DNA of 64,000 nucleotides, taken from contig CAVNZM010000015.1 in the NCBI GenBank assembly GCA_963693365.1, positions 310,001-374,000 on the forward strand. Direction: 5' to 3'. Source of the DNA: Amoebidium appalachense (taxonomy: Eukaryota > Ichthyosporea). A program made the translations under genes and the position numbers. The notes beneath the pieces are model-generated. The model did not search any database and was not told the origin of the DNA. It saw only the letters and a list, made by a program, of their open reading frames with translations. Positions 1 through 32,053 of the stretch are shown here, piece after piece. The stretch's first letter is position 1. The number at the start of each line of letters is the position of its first letter.

Positions 1-86
1 TTTCAGGTCGCATGAGAAATGCACACTTCCATATATGGGAACCCATACAATAAGTGCCATCTAACGTGTGCCCACAAGAAAAACAT

Positions 87-19990
<19,904 letters not shown>

Positions 19991-21243
19991 GAGAGAGTGT
20001 GTGTGTGCACGCGCGGAGGAGTAATGAGATGTGCACCCAATACGTTCGTTTGGCAATGCTTGTGCGCTGAGACTGGGCAGGTATAAGCCTTATGGTAAGC
20101 ACACGGCCGTATCCTGGACACCTCTGCAAATGGTCATCTTTGTGGCACACATTTCGTTGATTGTTTGCCAGCCTGTACTACAAAGCATGATGCCACACAT
20201 AAGCAGCTACGCATGTACCCGTGTACATACAAACATGCGCGCACATACTAATGCAGCGACTCCTAACACCCTTTCAGAAAAACAAAGCGTAGAAGCCCTT
20301 ACATAGTGCGCTTAGGTGACATCCGGATGGAAGAAAGCAAAAGGAGGAAAGGCCGCCTGCCAAGTGCACAGCAATGCCGGTTAACTGTGAAGTGAATAGC
20401 AGTGGCAGGGATAGGGGTTTTCGAAGCATAGAACAATCTATTGCAAATCCCAACACAGTGAAGAGCAAAGACATTTATGTGCTGGTCTCCCAGGCTTTAC
20501 ACCCGCTACCTTCTGTGGCGACATACAAGGTATGCCACCAAGGCCGCATGGAGACAGCACTCAAAGTGACTACTCGTGTGCTGTTGCACCACAGCACATG
20601 AATTACTCATGCTCGCACCCAAACAGAGATGACTAAACGAAAGGGCCCGGGTGTTTCGGGTTGGCTCAGACAAGCAAGCCCACTTGCAGGGTTCATCCGC
20701 CCTGTATTTTTATTGCTGCCAGCACCACAGCGACGTGTATATGCCAAGGGAAACTTAACTTTATCGGGAGCTCTTTCGGATATGCTGTTGTGGTTTTTGT
20801 GCACTTTCACTTCCGAGTGTTTACTACGTATACATGTCCCATTTCTAGCACGCCGGTGTGTTGGTACCGGAGAGAGTGAGGCAACCCGGATTTAGAAGCT
20901 AGTGTAATCCTACATACACGCATACCGTGCAAAGGTGAGCAAATTTACATGGAAGACAGACAGCCGTGTGTATTTTACACCTTTCTATCCAGAAATAAAG
21001 TCACTGTTGGCCAAAGGCAGCCTCGTCTACTTACACCAAAAGATCTTTCGCAAAGTTTAACGGCAAGATGTTAGGTTCAGTCATGCGGCATTCTAGAACA
21101 ATAACACCCTTCAAATTTTAGGGGCAGTTGACAAAGGTTGTGCAAATGCTGGGCACGCTTATTCCCTTACATCTGTTGGCGCTGCAGCTGTATACTATGA
21201 AGAGCAGCAATGCTTGTGGAGGAGGCTGATATGGCAAAAGGAG

Positions 21244-21520
21244 GAATGATTTGCGTGAGAAATGATGTGCACGGGCTGACTTGCAGGAGGAATGATTTGC
21301 ATGAGGAATGATTTGCATGAGGACTAGTTTGCATGAGGAATGTTTTGCATGAGGAACGTTTGCATGAGGATTGATTTGCATGAGGAATGATTGCATGAGA
21401 ACTGATTTGCATGAGGAATGAATCGCATGAGGATGGACTTGCATGAGGACAGATTCGCATGAGGATTGATTTTTTGCTTGAGGATTACAGGCATGAGGAC
21501 TGATTTGCATAAGGTCCCGT
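21244..21520. repeat. Minisatellite, unit about 16-21 bases
   Basis: About 14 degenerate copies of a unit near TTTGCATGAGGAATGA. ATTTGCAT, the octamer (POU-type) site in one orientation, recurs in many units. It yields a Cys-Lys-Ser-His-rich open frame on the minus strand that is a by-product of the repeat. It sits about 1.4 kb upstream of the HGD start codon. Confidence 0.9.
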
Positions 21521-21714
21521 GGCATGCTCCATTATCGCAATTGCTCGTGATTTTAATAATTATTATAAGGAGCGTGTATATTGCCTAACATTAGGAATAC
21601 AGACAGAAGTGCCACCACAACACAAACCAAACACACAGGCCTATGCATGCGAAGTGTAGCTCACTTGTGTGTGGAAGGCTGAAGAAAACGGTTACTTCGG
21701 TAGTGGTTTACGAA

Positions 21715-21829
21715 CCAATCAGAAGCCTTACGCAAGATTTCCCACACGCGCAGTAAATAAAACGAATGGCCAATCAAATCATGGTAAACATGCATTCCAG
21801 GAGATTCTTTCCATCTACTTCTGACCAAT
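21715..21829 (+). promoter_or_regulatory. CCAAT-box cluster, candidate HGD promoter
   Basis: Three forward CCAAT boxes at 21715-21719, 21770-21774 and 21825-21829, spaced about 55 bases apart. They are followed by CTGAGAAAAAAG then GTATTAGG, which could be a 5' UTR exon end and donor. The first coding exon of HGD starts directly after a GTGCAG, which fits a 5' UTR intron. No TATA box is clear. The assignment rests on position and spacing only. Confidence 0.4.
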
Positions 21830-22856
21830 GAAAAGAGGTGAGAAAATGACCGTCTCAGACTGTCTGGAGACCGGAGTTCCGCTGAGAAAAAAGGTATTAG
21901 GACAAATTAAAGAGCTGGGATTTCATACACATAGTCAAATATGAGCTGTTTTATTTAGTATCAAAGAGGTATTTAACTTTATTCTGTACCAAATACTTTT
22001 AGATGTTTTTCTCATTCACTGAGCCGTAGCTGACTCAGTACCTGAACAGTGATATCAGCCTTCCGGCACAATCTTGGATTGTGTACAACAACTTAATTGG
22101 GGTACATCATGTCCGGCCGATGCCCACTGCCATGATGAACAATATTTCCCACCTCACATTCCTGTAAACAAAAGCCCCAACTTTCCATAAATGGTGTCAT
22201 AAATATATAATAATTTATATATACTATATATTTCCCTTATCTAGTAGTAATATGTCTATGTATGTATATTGAGACACAACCTTGAGTAAGTGAATGAATC
22301 TGCCAATTTCCAAAGTTTTGGGATCTCTTCCATTGGCTTAATATCAGTAAAGTAATATGCCAGTGCTCACTCATTAGGTCGCATCTATAAATACGGTTTT
22401 CTTTCTGTGTTTGGGCAGGACACAGCGCTAGCCGCACCTGCAACCTTTTGACGTTCGAGTCTTCCGCGAAAGTGAGTTCTTCTCCCCCTCCCCCCCCCCC
22501 CCCCCCCCCCACCACCCCCCCCCCTCCCCACCCCCTTTCTCCCCCACCCTTCTTTGCTCTCCTCGTCCATCCACTCCTTTTTCTGTTCCCCTTTCCGCTT
22601 TTGGTTTGAATTGTTTGGTTTGTGCCACTTCCCATCTTTCCTCTCTAGCCAAACTGCCATCACTTCTCATGTCGTGCCAAGCAACTGGGGGATCTTCAGG
22701 TAAAAGTCTGGGAGGCTTGTCAAACAAAAATATAGCATGAAGTGAAGTTTGATTGAAACCACGATCACATTGGTGGCAACTGGCCTGTAGTGCAACTACT
22801 TAGTGTGTCGCTTGTACTGTCTATGTAATGGAATATTGACGGGTTGTGGGGTGCAG

Positions 22857-23380
22857 ATGTCGAGTGGTACGGTTACCGAGGGCGACCTCACCTATATGCC
22901 CGGGTTTGGGAATGAGTTCCACTCGGAGGCGCTCCCCAATGCCCTGCCCGTTGGCCAGGTGTGTGAAAGGATGTGTTTGTTAGTGTGATTGTCGGATAGT
23001 GTTGAAACGTTGGGAAACGGGCCGTATGCAATAGTTCAATAGGGTGAGGATTGAGGTATGGATGGCTCGGGTGCAGAGCAAAAGCAACGACGCAATCTGC
23101 AATGCAACGTGAGATCCTGCGCGATGTGCATGCATGTGTCCTCGTGTGTGAGTGTGTTGGTATGTTTGTGCACTCAACTCAATCTGCCCTTATCATATCC
23201 CGTACCCATTTGTTATTTCACAGGTAACCCATGTTGGTATCATGTGTTTTTGTTTCTATCCTGTATTGACGTTGGTTGCCTCCAGAACACGCCGCAGGTG
23301 TGCCCGTACGGTCTCTATGCCGAGCAGCTGTCCGGCAGTGCTTTCACAGAGCCTCGCCACGCAAACAAGAGGACGTATGC

Positions 23381-23421
<41 letters not shown>

Positions 23422-24270
23422 CCACGTATCCTTGCTCCCCCTATTCAAGGAATGATTGAAGGGAACGAACGTGTGTCTTTTTGTCCATTGGAGATAAGGT
23501 CAACTGGCATGATAGTGTGTACCTACTCCCTATTGACTACCCCCCTCCCCCCTCCCCCGTTCCCCCGATCCCCCCCCCCTCCCCCGGGGGGCCCATCCCG
23601 GCCCTCTTCTTCCCTTTCAGCACTGCTGGGTCCTATCTTTCACTATTGCATTGCATTGGCTTCGTGCAGACAACCACCGCGGGTTCTCACCTCTTCCTCT
23701 TGGCTACTTGTGTCATGCTGCATGTGCAACAACATTTCTCCACCCCCTTTCCAGACACACACACACACACACGCACACACACACAGATATTCTCTCTATC
23801 CCCGCCTCCTCTCTCTCTAATTCTCCCTGTATGTGCGACTGTCCCTCTGTTCCCCCCATCCCCCTCCCCCCCCCCCCCCCCCCCCCACCCACCCACCCAC
23901 CCACCCGCCCCCACCCTCTACGTAATCCGAAAGCACTCCACAATTGTCACTTTCCTCCCCCCCCCTCCCCGTGCGGCTCTACCCCCCCCCCCCCCCCCCC
24001 CCCTTCCTCCCAGCCTCTTCTGACCCCTTCTTCCATGCTTTTCTAGATGGCTCTACCGCATCCGGCCATCAGCCAACCATCTTCCATTCACCAAATACGA
24101 TGCCCCCAAGTTCAACGATCCCGAATGGCCTGCCCCCGAGCTTGCCAACAACTGGGTATGTGCTTCACCTCCCCCCACCCCCCACCCCCTCCAACCCCCG
24201 TTTTCTACGTCTCCATCCCCTTCCCCCTTCCCTCTCCCCCCCCCCCCCCCCCTTCCCCCCTCCCCTCCCC

Positions 24271-24306
<36 letters not shown>

Positions 24307-25738
24307 CCCCCCCCCTCCCCAGCTTCCCCTTCCTCCCTTTCTTCCCTCCTTGTCCCCCGCCCCCAAACACCCCTTCCCCTACCACGGATTACACACACAG
24401 CCACACATATGTGCCTTCTGCACCTGTTTCGACTACTGCTTTGCCCCTCCACCCCCCTGCTTCCCCCACCCCCCACCCCCCACCCCCCCCACCCCACCCC
24501 CCAAACATGCACACACACACGTACACACATGGCCTGAGACATCTCAAGTGTCACCCTACACACCTGTCTTGTTCATAGCCATCCCGGTGTTCTCATGGGC
24601 GCTGTTGGCCGGGGGAAGAGGAGGAGAGGGTGGGACGATTAGACGGAACACCTATCCGATCAGGAGGTTTCGTACATCCAGTCACGTGCCTGCATCTAAC
24701 CACGTGACATGGGTTCACAGAATGAGCTGGAACCCAACCCCAACCAGTTGCGCTGGCTCCCCTTCAAGCTGCCCAGCGTACGTGTGCCCCCCCCCCTCCA
24801 CACACACACACACACACAAACACACCCCTCCTCCAACCCACCCCGCGCTGCCTCAATTAATCCTCCCCTCCCCCCCCTCCCCCTCCCCCTCTCCCCTTTC
24901 CCTCCTCAAACACCCTACCACAACCCTTGCTTTGCTGTATCTTCCTTCTGCAAGTGTGTAATATGTACACATTGTCTGTGTACCTGATCGTGGAAAGAGG
25001 GAAACGGGGGGGGGGGGGGGAGAGGGGGGGAGGGGAAGGAGGATCAGAGTTGCAGGTGTGAGTGCCATAACTAAGTTGCAGTTTAGAATCTGCGAGTTGG
25101 TGAAATGGAGATGTAGAATCGGAGGAGGGTGGGAGTGTGGGGTGGATGATGGTGGTTGGGGGAAGGGTGGAGGGGGACGACGAAGAGAGAGAAGAGACAG
25201 TGAGAGAAGGAGGGGTTCAAGTATGCAATGTGACAATAGAGCACGTGATATCTGACAAGTGTCTGCACGTGCAGGACAGCACACAGGTCGACTTTGTGGA
25301 TGGTCTGAGCACGGTGTGTGGCTACGGTGACCCGAGGGGGGGGGCAGGCTGAGCGGCCTGGCTGTGCACGTGTACACATGCAACACGTAGGCATCCCTTG
25401 TCCCCTCCCCTCCCCCTCCCCCCCCCCTTCCTCTGTCCTCCCCTCTCCCTTCTCCCGTCCACCTCCACGCCTCCCCTTCTCCCCCCCCCCCCCCCCCTCC
25501 CCCCTCATCCCCTTGCCTGCCCGCCCACCCACCCACAGAAACAGACAGACAGCAGACAAGCACCTCAACGGAATTCGACCCCCTCCCCATCCCCCTTGCT
25601 TTGTAATTCTGTCCGCCGGTTTTATGCTAGCATCTTTAGGTCCCTCGAATAAACGATTTCCCCCATACCTTCCCCCCCCTCCCCCTCCCCCCCCCTTCCC
25701 CCCCCCCGCACGTGGCTCGATGCTGTTCCCTGTCTCAT

Positions 25739-25773
<35 letters not shown>

Positions 25774-27231
25774 ACACGTGCTCATCAGGTCCATGAAGGA
25801 TCGTGCCTTCCAGAACGCCGATGGTGACTTCCTAATTGGTGTGTTGCCTGCCCCCCCCCCCTCTCTCCCCTCCCCCCCACCTCCCCCACACGTACACACC
25901 CCCATCCCCCCTCTCCCCGTCCCCTCGGCCCCCCAATCTTTCCTTTCTGCATTACCCTCACCCGATTTCCCCTTCAATCACAAACCCTTCCTTGCCCTTA
26001 AACACCAAACATTTAAACACCTACTCTGCGCCAGCACGGGGCGGGGGGGGGGGGGAGGTATGGGGGAAGTCGTTTATTCGAGGGACCTAAAGACGCTAGT
26101 ATTAGAGTAGCTCCACTGACTAGACCGATAGATTGTTAACAATGCTTATTCAACATTTCCTCATGATCTACTCATCTCCTACACACACACACACACACGT
26201 ACACCCACGTACACCCAGACACGCGGACGTACACACGTACACCCACCCACACACCCACACCAACACCCAGCCCTCCACACACACACACACGTACACACGT
26301 ACACCCACACACACACACACACAAGCACACACACACGTACACACGTACACCCACACCCACACACAAGCACACACACACGTACACCCACACGAACACTCAC
26401 ACCCATACCCACACGCACACACGTACACGCACACACGTACATACACACGTACACGTACAGTGCCGCAGAAGGGTGCCCTCACCATCACCACGGAGATGGG
26501 TGTGATGCGTGTTAAGCCCAACGAGATCTGTGTGATCCCCCAGGGCATTCGTTTCAGTGTGGCCGTAGAGGAGACGTCACGTGGTTACATCTGTGAAGTC
26601 TACAATGTGCACTTCAAGATCCCTGATCTCGGCCCTATCGGTGTGTGTGTGTGTGTGTGTAAGTGTGTGTGTGTGTATGTGGGTTGGAGAGGGGGGGGGG
26701 GGGAGGGGGTAGGAAGTGTACAATATGCACTTCAGGATCCCTGACCTGGGCCCTATTGGATATGTGTGTGTGTGAAGAGGGGGGGGGGGGGGGGAGGGGA
26801 GGTGAGGTACGTGATGTAATGGTATAATTGTTGTATTTAGGGACCTTTTTTCGCCCGGAGTTGTTCATGCGATCTGTAGGAATTTCACTGGGTATTTAGG
26901 CTACCTTCGGCTTCTCTAGATTCACTAACGCCATGGGGGTTTTTTTTAGGTGCCAATGGTCTTGCAGCCCCCCGGGACTTCCTCACGCCAGTAGCCAAGT
27001 TTGAGGAGAGGAGTGGGATTGAGTTCAGCATTGTCAACAAGTACCAGAGCAGGATATTTGTGGCTAAGCAGGTGTGTACGTGTGGATGTGTGCGTGCCGA
27101 TGTGTGCGTGGTGTGTGGACTTATGTTGTCTGTGTCCCCTGTGTGTGTGAAATGTGTGCTTAATGTGTATGGGAAGGAAATAAAAAAGGTGGATGGATGG
27201 GTGGGTGGGTGGTGGTGGTGGTGGCGAGGGG

Positions 27232-27272
<41 letters not shown>

Positions 27273-27685
27273 TGTACGTGCGCGTGTGCAACCTATGTGT
27301 GATGTGTGTGTGTAAGTGCCTCAAGGAGTGTGTGAAATGTGTGTCTAATGGGTGTGGGAGAGGGAGGGGCCGGGGGGAGGGGGGTGAAGAGGGAGACGTC
27401 AAGAGGTGGGCTTCAGAGGGATTGGTGGCAGGGGGGAGGGGGGGTAGATGTATGTGTAGGTTTTACGGGGATGTGACGAGTTTGTGGTGGCGGTGGTGAG
27501 AAGGGGGTGGGGTGGGGGGGGGGGGGGGGGGGGGGGTGGGGAGGAAGGAAGGAGCAGAACACCACCTCCCCAGTCCATTCCATACCATCGTACGTTTCTC
27601 ACCTATTTCTTGCCCTCAACCCATACCCCCCCTTACAAAGGCATACCATGCCCTCTTCCCCTCGGCCCCTCCCCCTCCCCCCTGT

Positions 27686-27716
<31 letters not shown>

Positions 27717-28908
27717 CCACACGTGCTTCGACGTTGTGGCGTGGCACGGCAACTATGTGCCCTACAAGTACGACCTGGCCAAGTTCATGGTCATCAACTG
27801 CACCGCATTCGACCATGCCGTATGTACCACCCCCGACACACATGCACACACATCGCATGCTCTTACCTTCTTGGTTGGGAAGGAAAGAAAAGTAGTAAAT
27901 GCACAACAGCAGTGTCAAGCAGACCCTTCTATATGTTTTCGCACCATGGCACACACAAATTCGATGAAACCTCCACTGACTGGGTCACATGAGTGTGTAC
28001 GGAGAATGTCGGGGAAAGGAGATGGGGTCGGAGGGGAGGATGGTTGGAGGGTTTTCTGGGGGTGAACAGTTTTTGGTCACATATGCATCCCCACGATACC
28101 ACCTTTTGGCCGGTACTGAGCATGCTGCCTGAACACACACACACACACACACACACATACACACAGGACCCGTCCATCTTCACGGTGCTGACTGCTCCCG
28201 GCCCACTGCCCGGTGTTGCCATCTGCGACTTCGTCATCTTCCCCGCCCCGCTGGGCCGTGCAGGACGTATGATCCTTCTCCCCCCCCCCCCCCCCCCTCC
28301 CCCCCCTTTCCCCCCGGCACACACACACACACATACACACACGGCAAAATTCACCAAAGTACACACCTAAGCTCACTCAGCCACTCCCCATCTGCTTCTT
28401 TCCTTCATCCTAACCCCCCCCCCCCCCCCCCCCCCCCCGGCCGCCTCCCCCCTTCCCCCCCTTGCACGACCCATCCGACCGCTTTCAACCCTCCCCCCCC
28501 CATCCCCTTCTCCCCCCACCTAAACCTTCATCGCCCACCCACACACATACAACCACCCCACCACCGACTTGCCTCTCAGTCCCAAACCCCCCCCCCCCCC
28601 CCTCCCTCCCTTCCCCCCCAGCATCACGCACTTACCCCCTCTTTTTTTTTTTTCAACAGCACACATTCCGTCCCCCCTACTACCACCGCAACGTAATGAG
28701 TGAGTTTATGGGTCTGATCCACGGTGAGTACGAGGCAAAGAAGGACGGTTTCCTGCCCGGGGGTGCCAGTCTTCACTCCATTGGAACCCCCCATGGCCCC
28801 GATCTGAAGACTTTCATTGGTGCATCCACGGCAAAGTTGGTTCCGGAGAGGGTGGCGGACAACACGCAGGTGTGTGTGTGTGTGGGTGTGAATGTCTCGT
28901 GTGTGTGC

Positions 28909-28944
<36 letters not shown>

Positions 28945-29909
28945 TGTATGTGTGGGTGTTTGTGGTGTGTGTGTTTGTGGTGTGTGTGTTTGTGGTGTAT
29001 GTGTTGTGTGCGTGGGTGGGTGGGTGGGTGGGTGAATGCGACTGGGATGGGGAGGGAGGGAAGGGGGGGGGGGGGGGGGGGGTTGCACTTGGATTGGCAT
29101 AATATGCAGAGATATAACAGGGAGGAAGCTTGGGGAGGATAAAAGGCGGGTGGGGACATTTATCCTGCATGTCTAAGGAGGGTGGTTGTGTGTTTGTTTG
29201 TTTGTTTTTTTGCAAACTACATACTGTTAGATATGCACAAGTTTTGCACACACATGTGCCTGGCCGGTCTGTAGATAATCAGTTTTTTCTTGTATCCTAG
29301 CGGCTGGGGGTGTACCATATTTGGGGTGTTGTTTTATGTCATTATGCAGGTGTCAGAGACATTATGGACACTGGATATATGCGAACACCCTTCTAGTATG
29401 ACATGGCAACCGACACGAATATTCCCAAATTTATCCGCAGGCGTTTATGTTTGAGTCCTCGTTCAGCATGGCGCTGACCAAGTGGGGAGAGAAGACGTGC
29501 CAGCGTGTGGACCCGGAGTACTACAAAGTGTGGACTGGCCTCGAGAGGTGTGTGCGTGTGTCTGTGACTGCAAGCTTGTGTGTGTGTGTGTACGTGTGTG
29601 TGCCTGTGTGTGCCTGTGTGTGAGGGTGTGTGCCTGTGTGTGAGGGTGTACCTGAGTGGAGGTGTGGTGTGTGCCCGCATGGGCGGGTGTGGATGTGGGC
29701 GTGTTCTTGTCTTTTGAATGTGAGGGTGTGGGAGTGTGCGAGTCCTGTGTGTTTGTGTACCTTAACTGAGGGGGAGAGGTGTACTTCATGGGTCACTAAG
29801 CGTGGATGTTCGTGGGTGTGATGCTTGCGATTTGAGACGAGAGGGGAGGAAAAACGAAACAAATCGAATTGTGGGTCGGTTTTTTTTTTTCCTTTTTTTT
29901 TGTGGCTCC

Positions 29910-29962
<53 letters not shown>

Positions 29963-30082
29963 AGGGGTAAGGAAATATGAAAGCTTCGGGAATAAATTAT
30001 TATTGACATTGAGACCCCCCGCAGCAACTTCGACCCCAACTGGAAGCCCGGCCAAGTGATCAAGGGTCTGGAGCCCAAGTAG
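22857..30082 (+). CDS. HGD: Homogentisate 1,2-dioxygenase, 13 exons, two frameshifts
   Basis: Opens the ring of homogentisate to 4-maleylacetoacetate with Fe(II) and O2, in tyrosine/phenylalanine breakdown in the cytosol. Exons: 22857-22958, 23286-23374, 24047-24155, 24721-24777, 25275-25386, 25789-25838, 26461-26640, 26950-27071, 27715-27819, 28167-28266, 28660-28869, 29441-29547, 30025-30082. All phases agree if two single-base indels are allowed (G run 25336-25344, C run 28241-28244), giving 466 residues; human HGD has 445. Diagnostic stretches include [43 protein letters not shown] and [16 protein letters not shown]. Iron ligands are predicted at His351, Glu357 and His387 and the catalytic His at 308 (FDHADPS). 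The start ATG directly follows a GTGCAG. Whether the indels are assembly errors or real decides if this is a working gene. Confidence 0.95.
26706..26763 (+). repeat. Diverged second copy of the HGD exon 7 end
   Basis: This intronic segment repeats the last 46 bases of the exon at 26461-26640. The exon reads [15 protein letters not shown]; the copy reads [15 protein letters not shown]. Seven base differences, five silent and two conservative (Val to Met, Lys to Arg). The donor in the copy is GATATG instead of GTGTGT, so it looks unable to splice at that point. Confidence 0.88.
29242..29306 (+). repeat. 65-bp direct repeat, copy in the HGD intron
   Basis: Identical over 65 bases to 30248-30312. 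Begins TTTTGCACACACATGTGCCT and ends CCTAGCGGCTG. It lies in the intron before exon 29441-29547. Confidence 0.97.
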
Positions 30083-30196
30083 GTGCCTGCCTAATAAGGC
30101 AAGGAGAGAGCGGCTGCGGCGGCCGTTACTTAGCAGTGCGGTCATTTACCCAATATGTATCATCGGAATGTTCAACAGTTGAAGGTTCGTATTTGT

Positions 30197-30242
30197 CATT
30201 ATGCAGCAAGTATCTTTTAGAATTGTGTTGCTGCATAATGAC
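30197..30242. repeat. Short perfect inverted repeat (hairpin)
   Basis: GTCATTATGCAGCA at 30197 pairs with TGCTGCATAATGAC ending near 30242: a 14-bp stem and an 18-20 base loop in the probable HGD 3' UTR. CTGCATAATGA is repeated again at 30311. Confidence 0.85.
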
Positions 30243-30247
30243 GATTT

Positions 30248-30312
30248 TTTTGCACACACATGTGCCTGGCCGGTCTGTAGATAATCAGTTTTTTCTTGTA
30301 TCCTAGCGGCTG
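30248..30312 (+). repeat. 65-bp direct repeat, copy in the HGD 3' region
   Basis: Perfect match to 29242-29306. This copy is flanked on the left by a hairpin (30197-30242) and on the right by the left arm of a 51-bp inverted repeat. Confidence 0.97.
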
Positions 30313-30316
30313 CATA

Positions 30317-30367
30317 ATGATGATGCCTGCGCGGGACCCGCGATGCGAATCGTGATATTGTAAATTT
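30317..30367 (+). repeat. 51-bp inverted repeat, left arm
   Basis: The reverse complement matches 30805-30855 at 48 of 51 positions. Contains the palindrome CGCGGGACCCGCG. Together the arms bound a 539-bp segment with a 437-bp interior, as in a MITE-like element. Confidence 0.93.
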
Positions 30368-30534
30368 CTAGATTGTTTTCACTTGTGAGCACATTCCCAG
30401 TCATGTGCCTAGTGAGCCGTGTAGATATATATAGCATCATATTTCTATCTTTGGATATTGACCCGGTGCCCGGTTTGATAAAAGCAAAATACTTTGCTGC
30501 GATGTTCCGCGGCCGCCTTGTGCACTTTTAAAAC

Positions 30535-30540
30535 AATAAA
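30535..30540 (+). terminator. Polyadenylation signal AATAAA, HGD candidate
   Basis: A canonical AATAAA 453 bases after the HGD stop codon, followed by a GATGTGTTTGAGACTCTGTC stretch. It lies inside the segment bounded by the 51-bp inverted repeat. Confidence 0.5.
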
Positions 30541-30738
30541 ACATTGATGCTACGATGTGTTTGAGACTCTGTCTCAGATCCTTTGCCTGTATCCAGCTGA
30601 TATTGCCTTTGTTCGTGTCTTTCTCTCATCCTTCATAAATTAAACCGTTCCCACCAACATGGTGTAAATATTCATTTCAGCACTATGGGTTAGCAAGACA
30701 CAAAATCGATTTGCATACAACTGTTGTAGAGTTACCTG

Positions 30739-30905
30739 ATTGGTTAAAAGCGAAAACATATGAGCCAATCAAAATCTCTTAACGGAGTTACTTTTTTGGG
30801 CGGGAAATCTACAATATCACGATTCACATCGCAGGTCCCGCGCAGGCATCATCATGGTTGAGCACACTCGCCACACAGTGTGTATACGTATATACGTATA
30901 TACGG
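30739..30905. promoter_or_regulatory. CCAAT boxes and TATACGTATATACG palindrome
   Basis: An inverted CCAAT (ATTGG, 30739-30743), a forward CCAAT (30765-30769) and, at 30885-30903, overlapping TATACGTATATACGTA motifs. This would suit a promoter for the chitinase locus to the right, whose 5' exons I cannot find. The function is inferred from motif content only. Confidence 0.3.
30805..30855 (-). repeat. 51-bp inverted repeat, right arm
   Basis: Inverted partner of 30317-30367 with three mismatches. Its outer end is CAGGCATCATCAT. No clear target-site duplication is visible. Confidence 0.93.
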
Positions 30906-31934
30906 CCCGTTCCAGTTTCTGAGTTTTTGCTTCGCTGTTGAAAACCTCATTATTTTCCTGTTTCTGTTTTCCCACATGTCTCATTGAACTGTTAGCTCAT
31001 TTGCGCGCGCCATGTCGTCCAAGCGCCCTTACGAAAGTGCACTTCGTCCCTTGTCCCCATTGTGGAGCTTGCCGATCGAGCCGTCGTCGGCTGCTGCGCG
31101 TACCACGCTTCAGTGATTCACCGTGGCTCGTGTTTTTTTCTCCCGGCCCCCAGAAAAGTGGCTTAGTGGATCTTCTCTTTCCTGCTTTTCCTTAGCGTTT
31201 CAGTTTCTGTTTAACCGAGAGTTGTGTGTTGTTTTCAGGACCATTGGATTTGTCTTTGCCAATGGAAGTGCTTGATTTTATGATTGGTAGATCTCTTGAC
31301 TTTTGGATCTAGATCGTCAACAGGGCTACAAATTGTTGGGATGTTGCAGTTGCTTGGACGACAGCGAGGGGAATTGCCGGAAACAGCCTAAATAGGCAGC
31401 ACCAATACACTAAGAACTGAATTCACCGGTGCTAAAATCTCTATATTTTCTATGTTACTACAATGTCCCTTGCTGCAGTGGATCCGGCCCCCGAACCGAA
31501 ACGTTAACTACGCTGTCCATGGGTGTGCCTGGATAAATTCCAACCCTGGAGAACTCAGCACAGAATATTCACGATGTGTCTGACGTGAGGAAAAAAATAC
31601 GCCGGGCTAGCTGTAGCAGTAATGGTGCAAGTGTCTTTTCGCAGGTGTGTGCAGAGGTGATGCACATCCGCACATAATTCCCTGCAGCTTTGTTTTTATT
31701 TGTTTTTTTACTTCAGACAGTACGGCCAAACTGGATTGCGACGTATCCGTATTATTTTACAGTCACCTACCCACTGCTAACATCCTTTCCCATACCCATC
31801 CACCCACTCCCAATTCCTTCACACCCACCAACAAATCTAATCATCCACCCACCCATCCACCCACCATGATCCCTCCACACACACCCCAGCCATACACCCA
31901 TGCAGAATCCTCTTCACACCAAATCTCCCCACCA

Positions 31935-31968
<34 letters not shown>

Positions 31969-32053
31969 CCTCCCCCCCGCTCTCCCCTCCTCCCCCCTCT
32001 TCCCCCCTCCCCCATCCACCCACCCACACCCACCCACGCACTCCCACCACCAG
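30906..32053 (+). other. No gene found upstream of the chitinase relic
   Basis: The left part is ordinary sequence with an unconvincing 85-codon open frame. From 31780 it becomes CCCA/C-rich, typical of intron 3' ends in this window, and ends at the acceptor CACCACCAG. No N-terminal half of a GH18 barrel (strands 1-3, SxGG motif) is recognisable. Confidence 0.5.

Noticed and set aside
21244-21520. CRISPR-like array
   Set aside because: Units are short, degenerate and without unique spacers, and the DNA is eukaryotic.
21118-21525. Cys/His/Lys-rich minus-strand frame of 135 codons
   Set aside because: It is the translation of the minisatellite at 21244-21520.
30938-31195. 85-codon frame as the chitinase signal peptide exon
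   Set aside because: After a short hydrophobic start it becomes Cys/Arg/Pro-rich with no GH18 features and no good donor.
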